From UBA877 sp034436335 (GTDB lineage: Bacteria > Chloroflexota > Anaerolineae > Anaerolineales > Villigracilaceae), in NCBI GenBank assembly GCA_034436335.1, contig DAOTVO010000059.1:62001-126000 (forward strand): DNA of 64,000 bases. The letters are read 5' to 3'. This document shows positions 15,781 to 27,394 of this stretch, one piece after another (position 1 is the stretch's first letter; each line of letters begins with the position of its first letter). The translations under genes were made by a program, and so were the position numbers. The notes beneath the pieces were generated by a model. It did no database searches. It saw only the letters and a program-made list of their open reading frames with translations, and was not told the DNA's origin.

Positions 15781-16926
15781 ATGACGCTTGCGAATGTGAT
15801 TGAATGGTTGGTCAAAGGTCTCGTTTGGGTACTGGTGCTGCTGGGCGGTTTCGCCTACCTGACCTACTACGAGCGCCGGGCGCTGGCGCGCATCCAGGTG
15901 CGCATCGGCCCGAACCGCGCCGGACCGTGGGGCCTGCTCCAGCCCATCGCCGACGCCATCAAGTTGATTTTCAAAGAAGAGTTCATGCCGGCGCGCGCCG
16001 ACAAACTGCTCTTCACCCTGGCGCCCATCATCACCCTGACCCCGGCGCTGATCATCACGGCGGTCGTGCCGTTCGCGCCCGAGGCGGCCAATTTGCAATT
16101 GTTCGGGCGCACCATCACCTGGTACATCGCCGACCTGAACGTGGGCGTGCTGTACATCATGTCGGTGGCTTCGATTGCGGTCTATGGCATCGTGCTGGCG
16201 GGCTGGTCGTCGAACAACAAATACGCCACGCTGGGCGGGCTGCGCTCCACGGCGCAGATGCTCTCCTATGAGTTGGGACTCGGCCTGGCCTTCATCGCCG
16301 TCATCGTCCTGGCCGATTCGACCCGCCTGATTGACATCGTCGAAGCGCAGACCGGGATGTGGTTCGCCGTCCTCCAGCCGGTGGGCTTCGTCATCTTCCT
16401 CATCGCCACGCTCGCCGAGGTCAACCGCGCCCCGTTCGACATGCCCGAAGCCGAGCAGGAACTGGCCGCCGGTTACCACTCCGAATACGGCGGGATGAAG
16501 TTCGCCCTCTTGTTCATGGCCGAGTATGACAAGATGATCGCCATCTGCATCATCGCCGCCTCGCTCTTCCTGGGCGGCTACCGCGAACCCTGGTTCCTGC
16601 GCGACACTGTCCTGGGCGTGGATCAGACCCCCTGGCTGGGGCCGCTGTACGTGTTCATCAAGGTTTTCATCCTGCTCTTCGGCATGATTTGGGTGCGCGC
16701 CACCTGGCCGCGCATCCGCTACGACCGGCTGATGGCTTTCGGCTGGAAGATTTTGCTGCCGCTCACCCTGGCGCTCGTCTTCCTGACCTCCATCGGCATC
16801 CTGCTGGCCGAGCAGGTCAACCCCCTGTACCGCTGGCTCATTCCCCTGGCCTCGCTGGTGGCAGGGTTTATCGCTATCCTGGGGATGTATCAGGCGTTGA
16901 GGAGGAAAGAGTATGCGCGTGCTTGA
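15781..16926 (+). CDS. nuoH: NADH-quinone oxidoreductase subunit H
   Basis: 381 aa, membrane subunit with about eight to nine helices that connects the quinone cavity to the proton-pumping arm. Diagnostic segments are RIQVRIGPNRAGPWGLLQPIADAIKL near the start and EVNRAPFDMPEAEQELAAGYHSEYGG in two pieces near residue 220. The end overlaps nuoI by 14 bp. Confidence 0.97.
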   Translation: MTLANVIEWLVKGLVWVLVLLGGFAYLTYYERRALARIQVRIGPNRAGPWGLLQPIADAIKLIFKEEFMPARADKLLFTLAPIITLTPALIITAVVPFAPEAANLQLFGRTITWYIADLNVGVLYIMSVASIAVYGIVLAGWSSNNKYATLGGLRSTAQMLSYELGLGLAFIAVIVLADSTRLIDIVEAQTGMWFAVLQPVGFVIFLIATLAEVNRAPFDMPEAEQELAAGYHSEYGGMKFALLFMAEYDKMIAICIIAASLFLGGYREPWFLRDTVLGVDQTPWLGPLYVFIKVFILLFGMIWVRATWPRIRYDRLMAFGWKILLPLTLALVFLTSIGILLAEQVNPLYRWLIPLASLVAGFIAILGMYQALRRKEYARA

Positions 16927-17431
16927 ACCCATCGTCGAACTGGGGCGCGGCCTGTGGACGACGCTGCGCTCGATGGCTGAGAAACCGGTCACGGTGCAGT
17001 ACCCGGAGCAGAAGCGTCCGGTCAAGCCGCGCTTCCGCGGCCGCCACGTCCTGAAGCGCTACGAGAACGGCCTGGAGAAATGCATCGGCTGCGCCCTGTG
17101 CGCGGCGGCCTGCCCGGCGGACGCCATCTTTGTCGAATCTTCGGAGAACACGGACGAACAGCGTTATTCGCCTGGCGACCGTTACGCCAGCACCTACGAG
17201 ATCAACATGCTGCGCTGCATCTACTGCGGCTTCTGCGAGGACGCCTGCCCGACCGAGGCAATTGTCCTTGGCGATAACTACGAACTCTCCTTCACCGACC
17301 GGCGCGAGGCCATCTACCCGAAGGAAATGCTGCTCGAACCCGTCCCCGCCGGCGGCGCGCCGACCCCGCAGAAGACCGAACCCGGCAAGTTCACCCGCTC
17401 GGTGCCGGAGATGGAAGACCCAAGCGATTGA
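16913..17431 (+). CDS. nuoI: NADH-quinone oxidoreductase subunit I
   Basis: 172 aa ferredoxin-like subunit carrying clusters N6a and N6b. Two 8Fe-ferredoxin motifs are complete: CIGCALCAAACP near residue 57 and CIYCGFCEDACP near residue 102. The C-terminal ~40 residues are a Pro/Thr-rich tail. The stop codon lies inside the first unit of the 14-bp tandem repeat that follows. Confidence 0.97.
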   Translation: MRVLEPIVELGRGLWTTLRSMAEKPVTVQYPEQKRPVKPRFRGRHVLKRYENGLEKCIGCALCAAACPADAIFVESSENTDEQRYSPGDRYASTYEINMLRCIYCGFCEDACPTEAIVLGDNYELSFTDRREAIYPKEMLLEPVPAGGAPTPQKTEPGKFTRSVPEMEDPSD

Positions 17432-17542
17432 CGATTTGCGATTGACGATTTGCGATTGACGATTTTCGATTGACGATTGATTGTTTTTGATTAACGTTCA
17501 ATCCACCCTAAATCGCGAATCACAAATCGCAAATCGTAAATT
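17426..17542. repeat. 14-bp tandem repeat with inverted copies between nuoI and nuoJ
   Basis: GATTGACGATTTGC stands at 17426-17439 and 17440-17453, with near copies at 17454 and 17468. At 17511-17542 the complementary wording (AATCGCGAATCACAAATCGC and onward) appears, so the transcript could fold into a long stem between the two coding regions. The first unit supplies the nuoI stop codon. Confidence 0.8.
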
Positions 17543-17556
17543 TGGAAAAGGTGCTT

Positions 17557-18081
17557 ATGGACTTTACCCTCATTCTTTTCTTCCTCCTGGCTGTAACCGC
17601 GCTGGCGACCGCGCTGGGGTTGCTGCTCAGCCGCAATGCGGTCTATGCGGCGCTGTTTCTGGTGCTCAATTTCGCCACGATCGCCGTTTTCTACCTGCTC
17701 TTGGGCGCGCCGTTCGTCGCCATGGCGCAGGTGACGGTCTATGCCGGGGCGATCATGGTCTTGTTCCTGTTCGTCATCATGCTCCTCGGGGCGGAGAAAC
17801 TGCCCAAGGGCGAGGTGCTGCCCTGGCAGCGACCGCTGGCCATCGGGGCGGCGGCCCTCCTGTTCGCCGAGGCGCTCTATCTGCTCGTCCAGCGCGTCCG
17901 GCTGACGGTCGCGCTGCCCGACCCAGGGACGTGGGAGAACTCGATGGAGTCGCTGCGCCAGATGGCGACCATGCTCTTCACCGATTACCTCCTGCCCTTC
18001 GAAGTGACCTCGCTCCTGCTCCTGGTGGCGATGATCGGCGCCATTGTGCTGACGAAAGGAGAACGTGCCGTGCGGGCTTGA
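17557..18081 (+). CDS. nuoJ: NADH-quinone oxidoreductase subunit J
   Basis: 174 aa, five predicted helices. The family core MAQVTVYAGAIMVLFLFVIMLLG contains the pi-bulge helix, here seen at residues ~50-72. The ATG at 17557 is preceded by AAAGG; a TTG five codons upstream is less likely. The stop codon overlaps the -35 box of the Phd-VapC promoter, so the toxin-antitoxin module starts exactly where nuoJ ends. Confidence 0.96.
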   Translation: MDFTLILFFLLAVTALATALGLLLSRNAVYAALFLVLNFATIAVFYLLLGAPFVAMAQVTVYAGAIMVLFLFVIMLLGAEKLPKGEVLPWQRPLAIGAAALLFAEALYLLVQRVRLTVALPDPGTWENSMESLRQMATMLFTDYLLPFEVTSLLLLVAMIGAIVLTKGERAVRA

Positions 18082-18124
18082 TATAGACAATAGCATGACG
18101 TATAATGTCTATATCTTATAGACA
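18078..18124 (+). promoter_or_regulatory. Promoter with triple operator for the Phd-VapC module
   Basis: TTGATA (18078-18083) and TATAAT (18101-18106) are spaced by 17 bp, near-consensus. The octamer TATAGACA occurs at 18082-18089 and 18117-18124, and inverted as TGTCTATA at 18106-18113, so both promoter boxes are bracketed or overlapped. This is the layout expected for an autoregulated toxin-antitoxin promoter, and it would also drive nuoK-N. Confidence 0.78.
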
Positions 18125-18138
18125 ATTTGGAGAGAAAA

Positions 18139-18393
18139 ATGTTGCATCTCCCCATCGCAGAAGCGCACAATCGCCTTTCGGCGCTGCTCAAAAAGGTCTC
18201 GCAGACCCCCATCGTGCTGACGCGGCGCGGCAAGGCGGTTGGGGTGTTGATTTCGCCGGAGGAGTACGAGCGGCTGAAGCGCTACGAAGCCTACGACACG
18301 CTCGTCAGCCTCTCGCACACCCTGCGCGAAAGCGGCCTGACGGCGGCGGAACTCTATCGCACGGCGCGCGAAGACCTGGAGGGCCGCTCATGA
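18139..18393 (+). CDS. Phd/YefM-family antitoxin
   Basis: 84 aa. The N-terminal Phd fold is clear: LPIAEAHNRLSALLKKVSQTPIVLTRRGKAVGVLISPEEYE, which forms the DNA-binding dimer. The C-terminal helix (AAELYRTAREDLEGRS) would wrap the toxin. The ATG at 18139 follows TTGGAGAG. The stop overlaps the VapC start (ATGA). The AT-rich promoter with three TATAGACA half-sites lies directly upstream and is the likely binding target. Confidence 0.9.
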   Translation: MLHLPIAEAHNRLSALLKKVSQTPIVLTRRGKAVGVLISPEEYERLKRYEAYDTLVSLSHTLRESGLTAAELYRTAREDLEGRS

Positions 18394-18803
18394 TTGTGGA
18401 CGCGAGCGTCCTGCTCAGCGCCATCTTCCCCGACGAGGCGCAGCCGCAGGCGCAGGCGCTCTTGCGCCGGCATGTCGCCGGTCAGGAACGGCTGCGGGCG
18501 CCGCACCTGTTGCTCTACGAGGTCAATCATGCCCTTTGGCGCGCCGAACGCCGCGGCCGGGTTTCGCCAGCGCAGGTGGATCAGATGCTGGAGGCGCTGA
18601 AGAGACTCGAACTCGAATTCTTGTCGCCGGATTGGCAAGAAATTTTGCCTCTTGCCCGTCAGACCAATTGCAGCGCCTATGACGCTGCTTACCTGGCCCT
18701 GGCGCAGCAAACGGGTGAACCGCTGGTCACGGCAGACGAACGCTTCTACAATGCCGTGGCCGGACAATTCCCTTGGGTCAGGCGTTTGGGAAGCGAACCG
18801 TGA
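18390..18803 (+). CDS. vapC: VapC-family PIN-domain ribonuclease toxin
   Basis: 137 aa. The PIN-domain acidic residues are in place: MIVDASVLLSA (Asp4), LLLYEVNHALW (Glu), NCSAYDAAYLALA (Asp) and LVTADERFYNA (Asp). It should be a Mg-dependent RNase, in most studied cases cutting specific tRNAs or rRNA. The start overlaps the antitoxin stop by four bases. nuoK begins 43 bp downstream on the same strand, so the module sits inside the complex I operon without a terminator. Confidence 0.9.
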   Translation: MIVDASVLLSAIFPDEAQPQAQALLRRHVAGQERLRAPHLLLYEVNHALWRAERRGRVSPAQVDQMLEALKRLELEFLSPDWQEILPLARQTNCSAYDAAYLALAQQTGEPLVTADERFYNAVAGQFPWVRRLGSEP

Positions 18804-18846
18804 ACCGGGTCTGATGAATTGAAGTTGTACGGGAGATTTGTCTTTC

Positions 18847-19149
18847 ATGATACCACTGACCTACTACCTTCTCGTTTCGGCCATCCTCTTCACCATGGGG
18901 GCGCTGGGCGTGCTCATCCGGCGCAACGCGCTCATCATCTTCATGTCGGTCGAGTTGATGCTCAACGCCGCCAACCTGGCTTTTGTGGCCTTTGCCCGCC
19001 AGTACAACGCTTTCAGCGGGCAGTTGTTCGTCTTCTTTGTGATGACGGTGGCCGCGGCGGAAGTGGCCGTCGGCCTGGCCTTGATTGTCGCCATCTTCCG
19101 CGTCAAACACAACATTGACGTGGACCAGATGAGTTCCCTGAAAGGATAG
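18847..19149 (+). CDS. nuoK: NADH-quinone oxidoreductase subunit K
   Basis: 100 aa, three helices, Mrp-type proton channel link. ALGVLIRRNALIIFMSVELMLNAANLAFVAF (in two helices) contains the conserved buried Glu in SVELMLNAANL, and a second Glu lies in AAAEVAVGLAL. The ATG at 18847 is used; a TTG three codons earlier sits too close to the GGGAG site. Confidence 0.96.
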   Translation: MIPLTYYLLVSAILFTMGALGVLIRRNALIIFMSVELMLNAANLAFVAFARQYNAFSGQLFVFFVMTVAAAEVAVGLALIVAIFRVKHNIDVDQMSSLKG

Positions 19150-19161
19150 AGAGGCAAGCCC

Positions 19162-21303
<2,142 letters not shown>

Positions 21304-21304
21304 A

Positions 21305-21355
21305 ACAAGAGAACGTTGGAACGTTAGAACGTGCAAACGTCCCAACTTGCAAACG
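21305..21355. repeat. AACGTT-type short repeats at the nuoL/nuoM junction
   Basis: GAACGTTGGAACGTTAGAACG is followed by TGCAAACGTCCCAACTTGC. It is the same family as the repeat at 15731-15771 and ends just before the nuoM ribosome binding site. Confidence 0.75.
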
Positions 21356-21367
21356 GAGAGAACCCAC

Positions 21368-22873
<1,506 letters not shown>

Positions 22874-22879
22874 CGGTCT

Positions 22880-22972
22880 CCCATTCACCGTCTACGGTCA
22901 ATGGTCTACGGTCAGGTGGTGGACGGTTGACGATGGACGATGGACGGTGGACGGTAGACGATAGACCGTTTT
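22880..22972. repeat. GGTCTACGGTC / GATGGACG repeats between nuoM and nuoN
   Basis: CCGTCTACGGTCAATGGTCTACGG is followed by a run of GACGATGGACG-like words and then GGACGGTAGACGATAGACC, which is roughly the reverse complement of the first part. The layout, direct units then inverted units, resembles the nuoI/nuoJ repeat although the wording differs. No gene is seen in the 114-bp gap. Confidence 0.7.
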
Positions 22973-22987
22973 TGTGAAAGAGCGACT

Positions 22988-24433
22988 ATGACATCTTCCG
23001 ACTTGCTCTCCCTTCTTCCTCTGCTCGTGCTGGTCGTCTGGGCCTGCGCGTTGTTGCTGATAGACTTGTGGCTTAAGCGCAAGGGCCTCACCGCCTTCCT
23101 GGCGGCGCTGGGGCTGGCCCTGGCGGCCGGTCTCGCTCTGGCGCAGGCCGGCGAAGAGACGACCGCCTTCAACGGCATGATCGCCCTGGATGGCTTCGCC
23201 TCGTTCCTGAACGTGCTCTTCCCCCTCTCCGGCCTGCTGGGGATTGCCGTCGCCTATGGCTACCTCAAGCGCATGAACCTCGAGCGCGGCGAATACTACT
23301 CCCTGCTCCTTTTCAGCACCGCCGGCATGATGCTCATGGCGCACGCCACCGACCTGATCGTGGTCTTTCTGGCGCTTGAACTTCTCTCCTTGCCGCTCTA
23401 CGTGCTGGCGGCCTTTGCCCGTCCACGCCTGGATTCGGAAGAGGCCGGCCTGAAGTACTTCCTGCTCGGCGCCTTTGCCAGCGGATTCGTCGTCTATGGG
23501 ATTGCGCTGATTTACGGCGCGGCCGGGACGACCTCCCTCTCCGGCATCGTCACCGCCCTGGCCGCCGGTGCGCTCGGGACCTCGCGCCTGCTCCTGACCA
23601 TCGGCGCGGCGCTCTTCCTGGTCGGATTCGGCTTCAAGGTCGCCGCTGTCCCCTTCCACATGTGGACGCCGGATGTCTATCACGGCGCGCCGACCCCGGT
23701 CACGGCTTTTATGGCGGTCGGGGCCAAAGCCGCCGGTTTTGCCGCTCTGCTGCGCGTCTTTGTCACTGCTCTCCCCGCCCTCGACGCCGACCTGACTCCG
23801 GTCATCTGGGCGCTCGCCGCGCTGACGATGTTCGTCGGCAACGTGGTGGCCATCGCCCAGACGAACATCAAGCGCATGCTGGCCTACTCGTCCATCGCTC
23901 ACGCCGGCTACATCCTGATGGCCTTCGTCGCTTTCGGCAACCCGGCCACCCAGGCCGACGCGGTCGCCTCGGCGCTCTTCTACCTGGTGACCTACGCGCT
24001 GACCTCCTACGGCGCCTGGGCGGCGGTGATTGCGCTGGAGAAACAAAATGCTCAGGGCCTGGAAATCAGCGACTTTGCCGGGCTGGGGCGGCGGCGTCCG
24101 GCGCTGGCGGCGGCGATGACCGTCTTCATGCTCTCGCTGACCGGCATGCCGCCCACGCTCGGCCTGGTGGGCAAGTTCTACCTGTTCCGCACCGTCATCG
24201 AGGCCGGGCAGGTCTGGCTGGCGGTCATCGGCGTGCTGACCTCGCTCATCTCGGCCTACTACTACCTGCGGGTGGTGGTGGTCATGTACATGCGCGAGGG
24301 AGCGCCCGAAACGACCTCCGAACCCTGGCTCGATTTCACCTGGGCGGCCTCGGCGCTGGCGACCGTCGTCCTCTCCTTCCTGCCGATGGCGCTTTTCGCC
24401 TGGGCGAGCGCAGCCGGGGTAATGGGATTCTGA
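22988..24433 (+). CDS. nuoN: NADH-quinone oxidoreductase subunit N
   Basis: 481 aa, third antiporter-like subunit. GFGFKVAAVPFHMWTPDVYHGAPTPVTAFMAVGAK (in pieces) and LAYSSIAHAGYILMAF are hallmarks, and ELLSLPLYVLAAFAR holds the conserved helix-5 Glu. Last gene of the complex I operon; a strong bidirectional hairpin follows 19 bp after the stop. Confidence 0.97.
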   Translation: MTSSDLLSLLPLLVLVVWACALLLIDLWLKRKGLTAFLAALGLALAAGLALAQAGEETTAFNGMIALDGFASFLNVLFPLSGLLGIAVAYGYLKRMNLERGEYYSLLLFSTAGMMLMAHATDLIVVFLALELLSLPLYVLAAFARPRLDSEEAGLKYFLLGAFASGFVVYGIALIYGAAGTTSLSGIVTALAAGALGTSRLLLTIGAALFLVGFGFKVAAVPFHMWTPDVYHGAPTPVTAFMAVGAKAAGFAALLRVFVTALPALDADLTPVIWALAALTMFVGNVVAIAQTNIKRMLAYSSIAHAGYILMAFVAFGNPATQADAVASALFYLVTYALTSYGAWAAVIALEKQNAQGLEISDFAGLGRRRPALAAAMTVFMLSLTGMPPTLGLVGKFYLFRTVIEAGQVWLAVIGVLTSLISAYYYLRVVVVMYMREGAPETTSEPWLDFTWAASALATVVLSFLPMALFAWASAAGVMGF

Positions 24434-24452
24434 CCGGAGTTGATGGCGATGA

Positions 24453-24485
24453 AAAAGCGGCGCGTTTGCCTGACGCGCCGCTTTT
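24453..24485. terminator. Bidirectional intrinsic terminator after nuoN
   Basis: AAAAGCGGCGCG (24453-24464), nine-base loop, CGCGCCGCTTTT (24474-24485): a 12-bp stem with T-runs on both strands. It ends the nuo operon and would also serve the truncated minus-strand gene to its right. Confidence 0.88.
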
Positions 24486-24505
24486 CCGATTCTGGCACAG
24501 ATTGC

Positions 24506-24687
24506 TTATGGGAAAATTCTTTCCGGCAGGTTAATCGGGTATTTGAATTTTTGCATCCAGGTTGAAGTCGAATTGTCCCCCATGACTCTCATCCACCAGC
24601 GGAAAGTCGAATTAGGAAGAATGCTGGCCGGGAAGGAAATGTAAGCATAGTTGCCTTCGACTTTGTAGGAAACTTTATCCAAATTAT
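24506..24687 (-). pseudogene. C-terminal fragment of an unknown secreted-type protein
   Basis: About 60 codons on the minus strand end at the stop at 24506 (NLDKVSYKVEGNYAYISFPA ... STFRWWMRVMGDNSTSTW ... PERIFP). The alternating pattern suggests a beta-rich C-terminal domain. The reading frame continues rightward only into the terminal repeat of the IS element, so the 5' part of the gene is gone. I do not recognise the family. Confidence 0.55.
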
Positions 24688-25759
24688 GGCTTTGGTGCAT
24701 GAAAAGTTGACAAAAGGAGCGTGAGCGTGTAAGTTTGGGTTTATGTCCAAACACACAACCACACACTCACGCCCAAAACCATTATCCGTGTCAAGAACTG
24801 GCCTGAATACGAGAAAGCGCTGGTGCAGCGTGGCTCGATCACGTTCTGGTTGTCGGATGATTTTGAGCAAATCTGGCTGTACACTGGCGAGAAACAGCGC
24901 GGCAGCCAATTTGACTATAGCGACAAGGCGATTGAAATCATGCTGATCATCAGGGAAGTGTTTCACTTGACCAATCGTCAGACCGAGGGGTTTGTGCGTT
25001 CGGTGTTTGCCATGCTGAATATTCCGCTGCCCGTACCCGATCATTCCACCCTTTCCAGACGCGGCAAGACCTTGAAGGTGCGTTTGCCAAAGAAGAGCAG
25101 CGGCGGTTTGAATCTTGTTTTGGACAGCACGGGCTTGAAGATTTACGGAGAAGGCGAGTGGAAGGTGCGCCAGCACGGGTACTCGAAGCGGCGGACATGG
25201 CGTAAATTGCATGTAGGCGGCAATCCCGACACCGGCGAGGTGGTGGCGGCAGTATTGACCGAAAACAACATCAGCGATGATGCAGTGGCTGCCGAGATAT
25301 TGGCGCAAATCGAGGAGCGTCTGCTTTCCTGTGCGGGCGATGGCGCCTATGACAAACGTAACGTGTATGATACGCTCCACGAACATTCTCCCGATGCAAA
25401 GGTGCTGATCCCGCCGCGCAAGGATGCGCACATTTGGCAGCATGGCAATTCCAAAGGAGAGCCTCATCCGCGTGATGAGAACTTGCGTTACATTCGCAAA
25501 CATGGCAGGAAACAATGGAAAAAGGATTCTGGCTACCACATGCGTTCTTTGGCAGAAACCCTCGTCTATCGCCTGAAAACGATCTTCGGCGATAAACTCT
25601 CTGCAAGATTGTTGGAAACACAGACGACGCAAGCGGTGATCCGTTGCCTAGCGCTCAACAAAATGACACACCTGGGCATGCCTGACAGCTATCTAGTGGC
25701 ATAAACTTGCCTCCCAGACCAACGGATTCTATCTTCTCCTCGATTTATGCACCAAAGCC
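24688..25759 (+). mobile_element. IS5-like insertion sequence (1072 bp)
   Basis: Terminal inverted repeats GGCTTTGGTGCAT at 24688-24700 and its complement ATGCACCAAAGCC at 25747-25759, perfect over 13 bp. One transposase gene is inside. Flanks TTAT and CCAC do not match, so no target duplication is visible. Both flanking gene fragments lack their 5' parts, which suggests a deletion between two former copies of the element (inference). Confidence 0.82.
24743..25704 (+). CDS. IS5-family DDE transposase, N-terminus in another frame
   Basis: The main frame (GTG at 24823, 293 aa) reads QRGSITFWLSDDFEQIW, then an SRRGK segment, a DDE core with LVLDSTGLKIYGEGEW (first Asp), LSCAGDGAYDKRNVYD (second Asp) and the SLAETLVYRLKTIFG region (Glu). 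In-frame codons upstream of the GTG read TIIRVKNWPEYEKAL, a typical IS5 N-terminus, but have no ATG. The ATG at 24743 begins MSKHTTTHSRPK in the adjacent frame. A -1 shift at CCAAAACC (24773-24780) would join them into one ~320-residue protein. Either programmed frameshifting or a disabling one-base change explains this. Confidence 0.82.
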
Positions 25760-26037
25760 CCACGCCGTTGCAGTATTGTCCCGATACCCCCGTCACGCAC
25801 GCCCAAATGGCGGTCTCCCTCTTGCGCGCCATACATGGCTCGGACTATACGCCCCCGGCGGCGGCCGGCGCCTTTTTCAAAGACGTTCCTGCCTCCCATT
25901 GGGCGGCCGCCTGGATCGAACAACTGGCTCTCCAGGGAATCACGGGCGGGTGCCGTCCCGGGTATTTTTGCCCAGAAGAGCCGGTGACCCGCGCCGAAAT
26001 GGCCGCCTTGCTTGGGCGTGCTTTCAAACTGCCTTGA
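25760..26037 (+). pseudogene. SLH-domain protein, 3' fragment truncated by the IS element
   Basis: The frame leaving the right IS end reads TPLQYCPDTPVTHAQMAVSL, then FFKDVPASHWAAAWIEQLAL, GITGGCRPGYFCPEEPVTRAEMA, and stops at 26037. These are the last one and a half S-layer-homology repeats of a surface protein of the kind frequent in Chloroflexota. The signal peptide, catalytic or structural part and first SLH repeat are missing. A start codon supplied by the IS end (ATG at 25747) would make a 96-residue peptide, but no ribosome binding site is seen. Confidence 0.8.
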
Positions 26038-26056
26038 AAAAAAACGAACTGCTGCC

Positions 26057-27319
26057 ATGCTCATTCATTCCGCATCCCAACTCCTGACCCTTACCCCCGG
26101 CCCCCAGCGTGGACGCGAACTCGGCGCGTTGAACCTCATCGAAAATGGGGCGGTGCTTATCGAAGGCGAAACCATCACCGCTGTCGGTTCGACCCCGGAC
26201 CTGTTGTCTGCCTACCCGTCCGAGCCGCGCCTCGACGCCTCCGGCTGCACCGTCCTGCCTGGCTTCGTGGACCCGCACACCCACATCGTCTGGGTCGGCG
26301 ATCGCGCCGCCGAATTTGAGATGAAAATGGCCGGGGCAAAGTACCTCGACATCTTGGCGGCGGGAGGCGGGATCCTCTCTACCGTCCACAGGACGCGCGC
26401 CGCATCGCTGGAGCAACTGTTGTCTGAGACGCGCCCCCGTTTGAAGAGCATGTTCGCTCATGGAACGACCACCGCCGAGGCCAAGACGGGTTACGGTCTC
26501 GATACAGCCACGGAATTCAAACTCTTGCAGGCCCTTCTTTTTCTCGACGCCGAAGGCCCGCTCGAACTGGCCCCCACCTTCCTCGGCGCGCATGCCATCG
26601 CCCCGGAATATAAAAACGACCCGCAAGGCTACACCGACCTCGTCTGCGACGAAATGCTCCCGGCTGTCAGAGACTGGTGGGCGGAACATTTGCCTGCCGA
26701 GCGCCTCCCCTTTACCGATGTTTTCTGCGAAAATAAAGCCTTCGACCTGGCTCAGTCGCGCCAGATTCTGACCCGCGCCCGCGGCCTCGGCTTTCCGCTC
26801 AAGATTCACGCCGATGAATTCGACAACCTGGGCGGCGCATCCCTGGCCGTAGAACTAGGAGCGGTCTCTGCCGACCACCTGGTCAAGACCTCCGACGCCG
26901 ACATTGCCGCCCTAGGCCGCTCCAATACGGTTGCCGTTTCCCTGCCCTGCACGCCTTTTGGCCTCGCTGAGACGGAATACACCCCGGCGCAGAAAATTCT
27001 CGATGCGGGCGGGATTCTGGCCCTCGCCACCGACTGCAACCCGGGCACGGCCTGGTGCGAATCCATGCAGTTCGTCATCGCCCTGGCCTGCCGCGCCCTG
27101 AAATTGACCCCCGCCCAGGCGATTGCTGCGGCTACTATTAACTCAGCCCACGCCCTGCGCCGCGCCGACCGCATCGGCTCACTCCACCCCGGCAAGCAAG
27201 CCGATCTGTTGATTTTGTCCGTGCCCGATTACCGCATGCTTGGCTATCGCTTTGGGACAAACCTCGTCCGCCAGGTGATCAAACGTGGCCGGGTGTATGA
27301 TGTCTGTCAAGCAGCCTGA
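26057..27319 (+). CDS. hutI: Imidazolonepropionase
   Basis: 420 aa amidohydrolase of histidine degradation, hydrolysing imidazolone-5-propionate to N-formimidoyl-glutamate. Metal and substrate residues are seen in VDPHTHIVWVGDR, TAEAKTGYGLD, FLGAHAIAPEY, KIHADEFDNLGG and LATDCNPGTAWCESM. The length and order match the family. The ATG at 26057 is the start that gives the standard N-terminal beta-sandwich strand; an ATG 15 codons earlier overlaps the SLH fragment. No other hut genes are nearby, so the pathway would have to be completed elsewhere. Confidence 0.93.
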   Translation: MLIHSASQLLTLTPGPQRGRELGALNLIENGAVLIEGETITAVGSTPDLLSAYPSEPRLDASGCTVLPGFVDPHTHIVWVGDRAAEFEMKMAGAKYLDILAAGGGILSTVHRTRAASLEQLLSETRPRLKSMFAHGTTTAEAKTGYGLDTATEFKLLQALLFLDAEGPLELAPTFLGAHAIAPEYKNDPQGYTDLVCDEMLPAVRDWWAEHLPAERLPFTDVFCENKAFDLAQSRQILTRARGLGFPLKIHADEFDNLGGASLAVELGAVSADHLVKTSDADIAALGRSNTVAVSLPCTPFGLAETEYTPAQKILDAGGILALATDCNPGTAWCESMQFVIALACRALKLTPAQAIAAATINSAHALRRADRIGSLHPGKQADLLILSVPDYRMLGYRFGTNLVRQVIKRGRVYDVCQAA

Positions 27320-27394
27320 AGCCGACCCATGGCAGACAAAAGAGACCGCCCTTCGGCAGCCTCTTCTCACTCCTCGTTTTTTACTCCCCTCCCC

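Noticed and set aside
17426..17542. Possible CRISPR array between nuoI and nuoJ
   Set aside because: The units are 14 bp, directly abutting, with no unique spacers, and followed by inverted copies. No cas genes are in the window.
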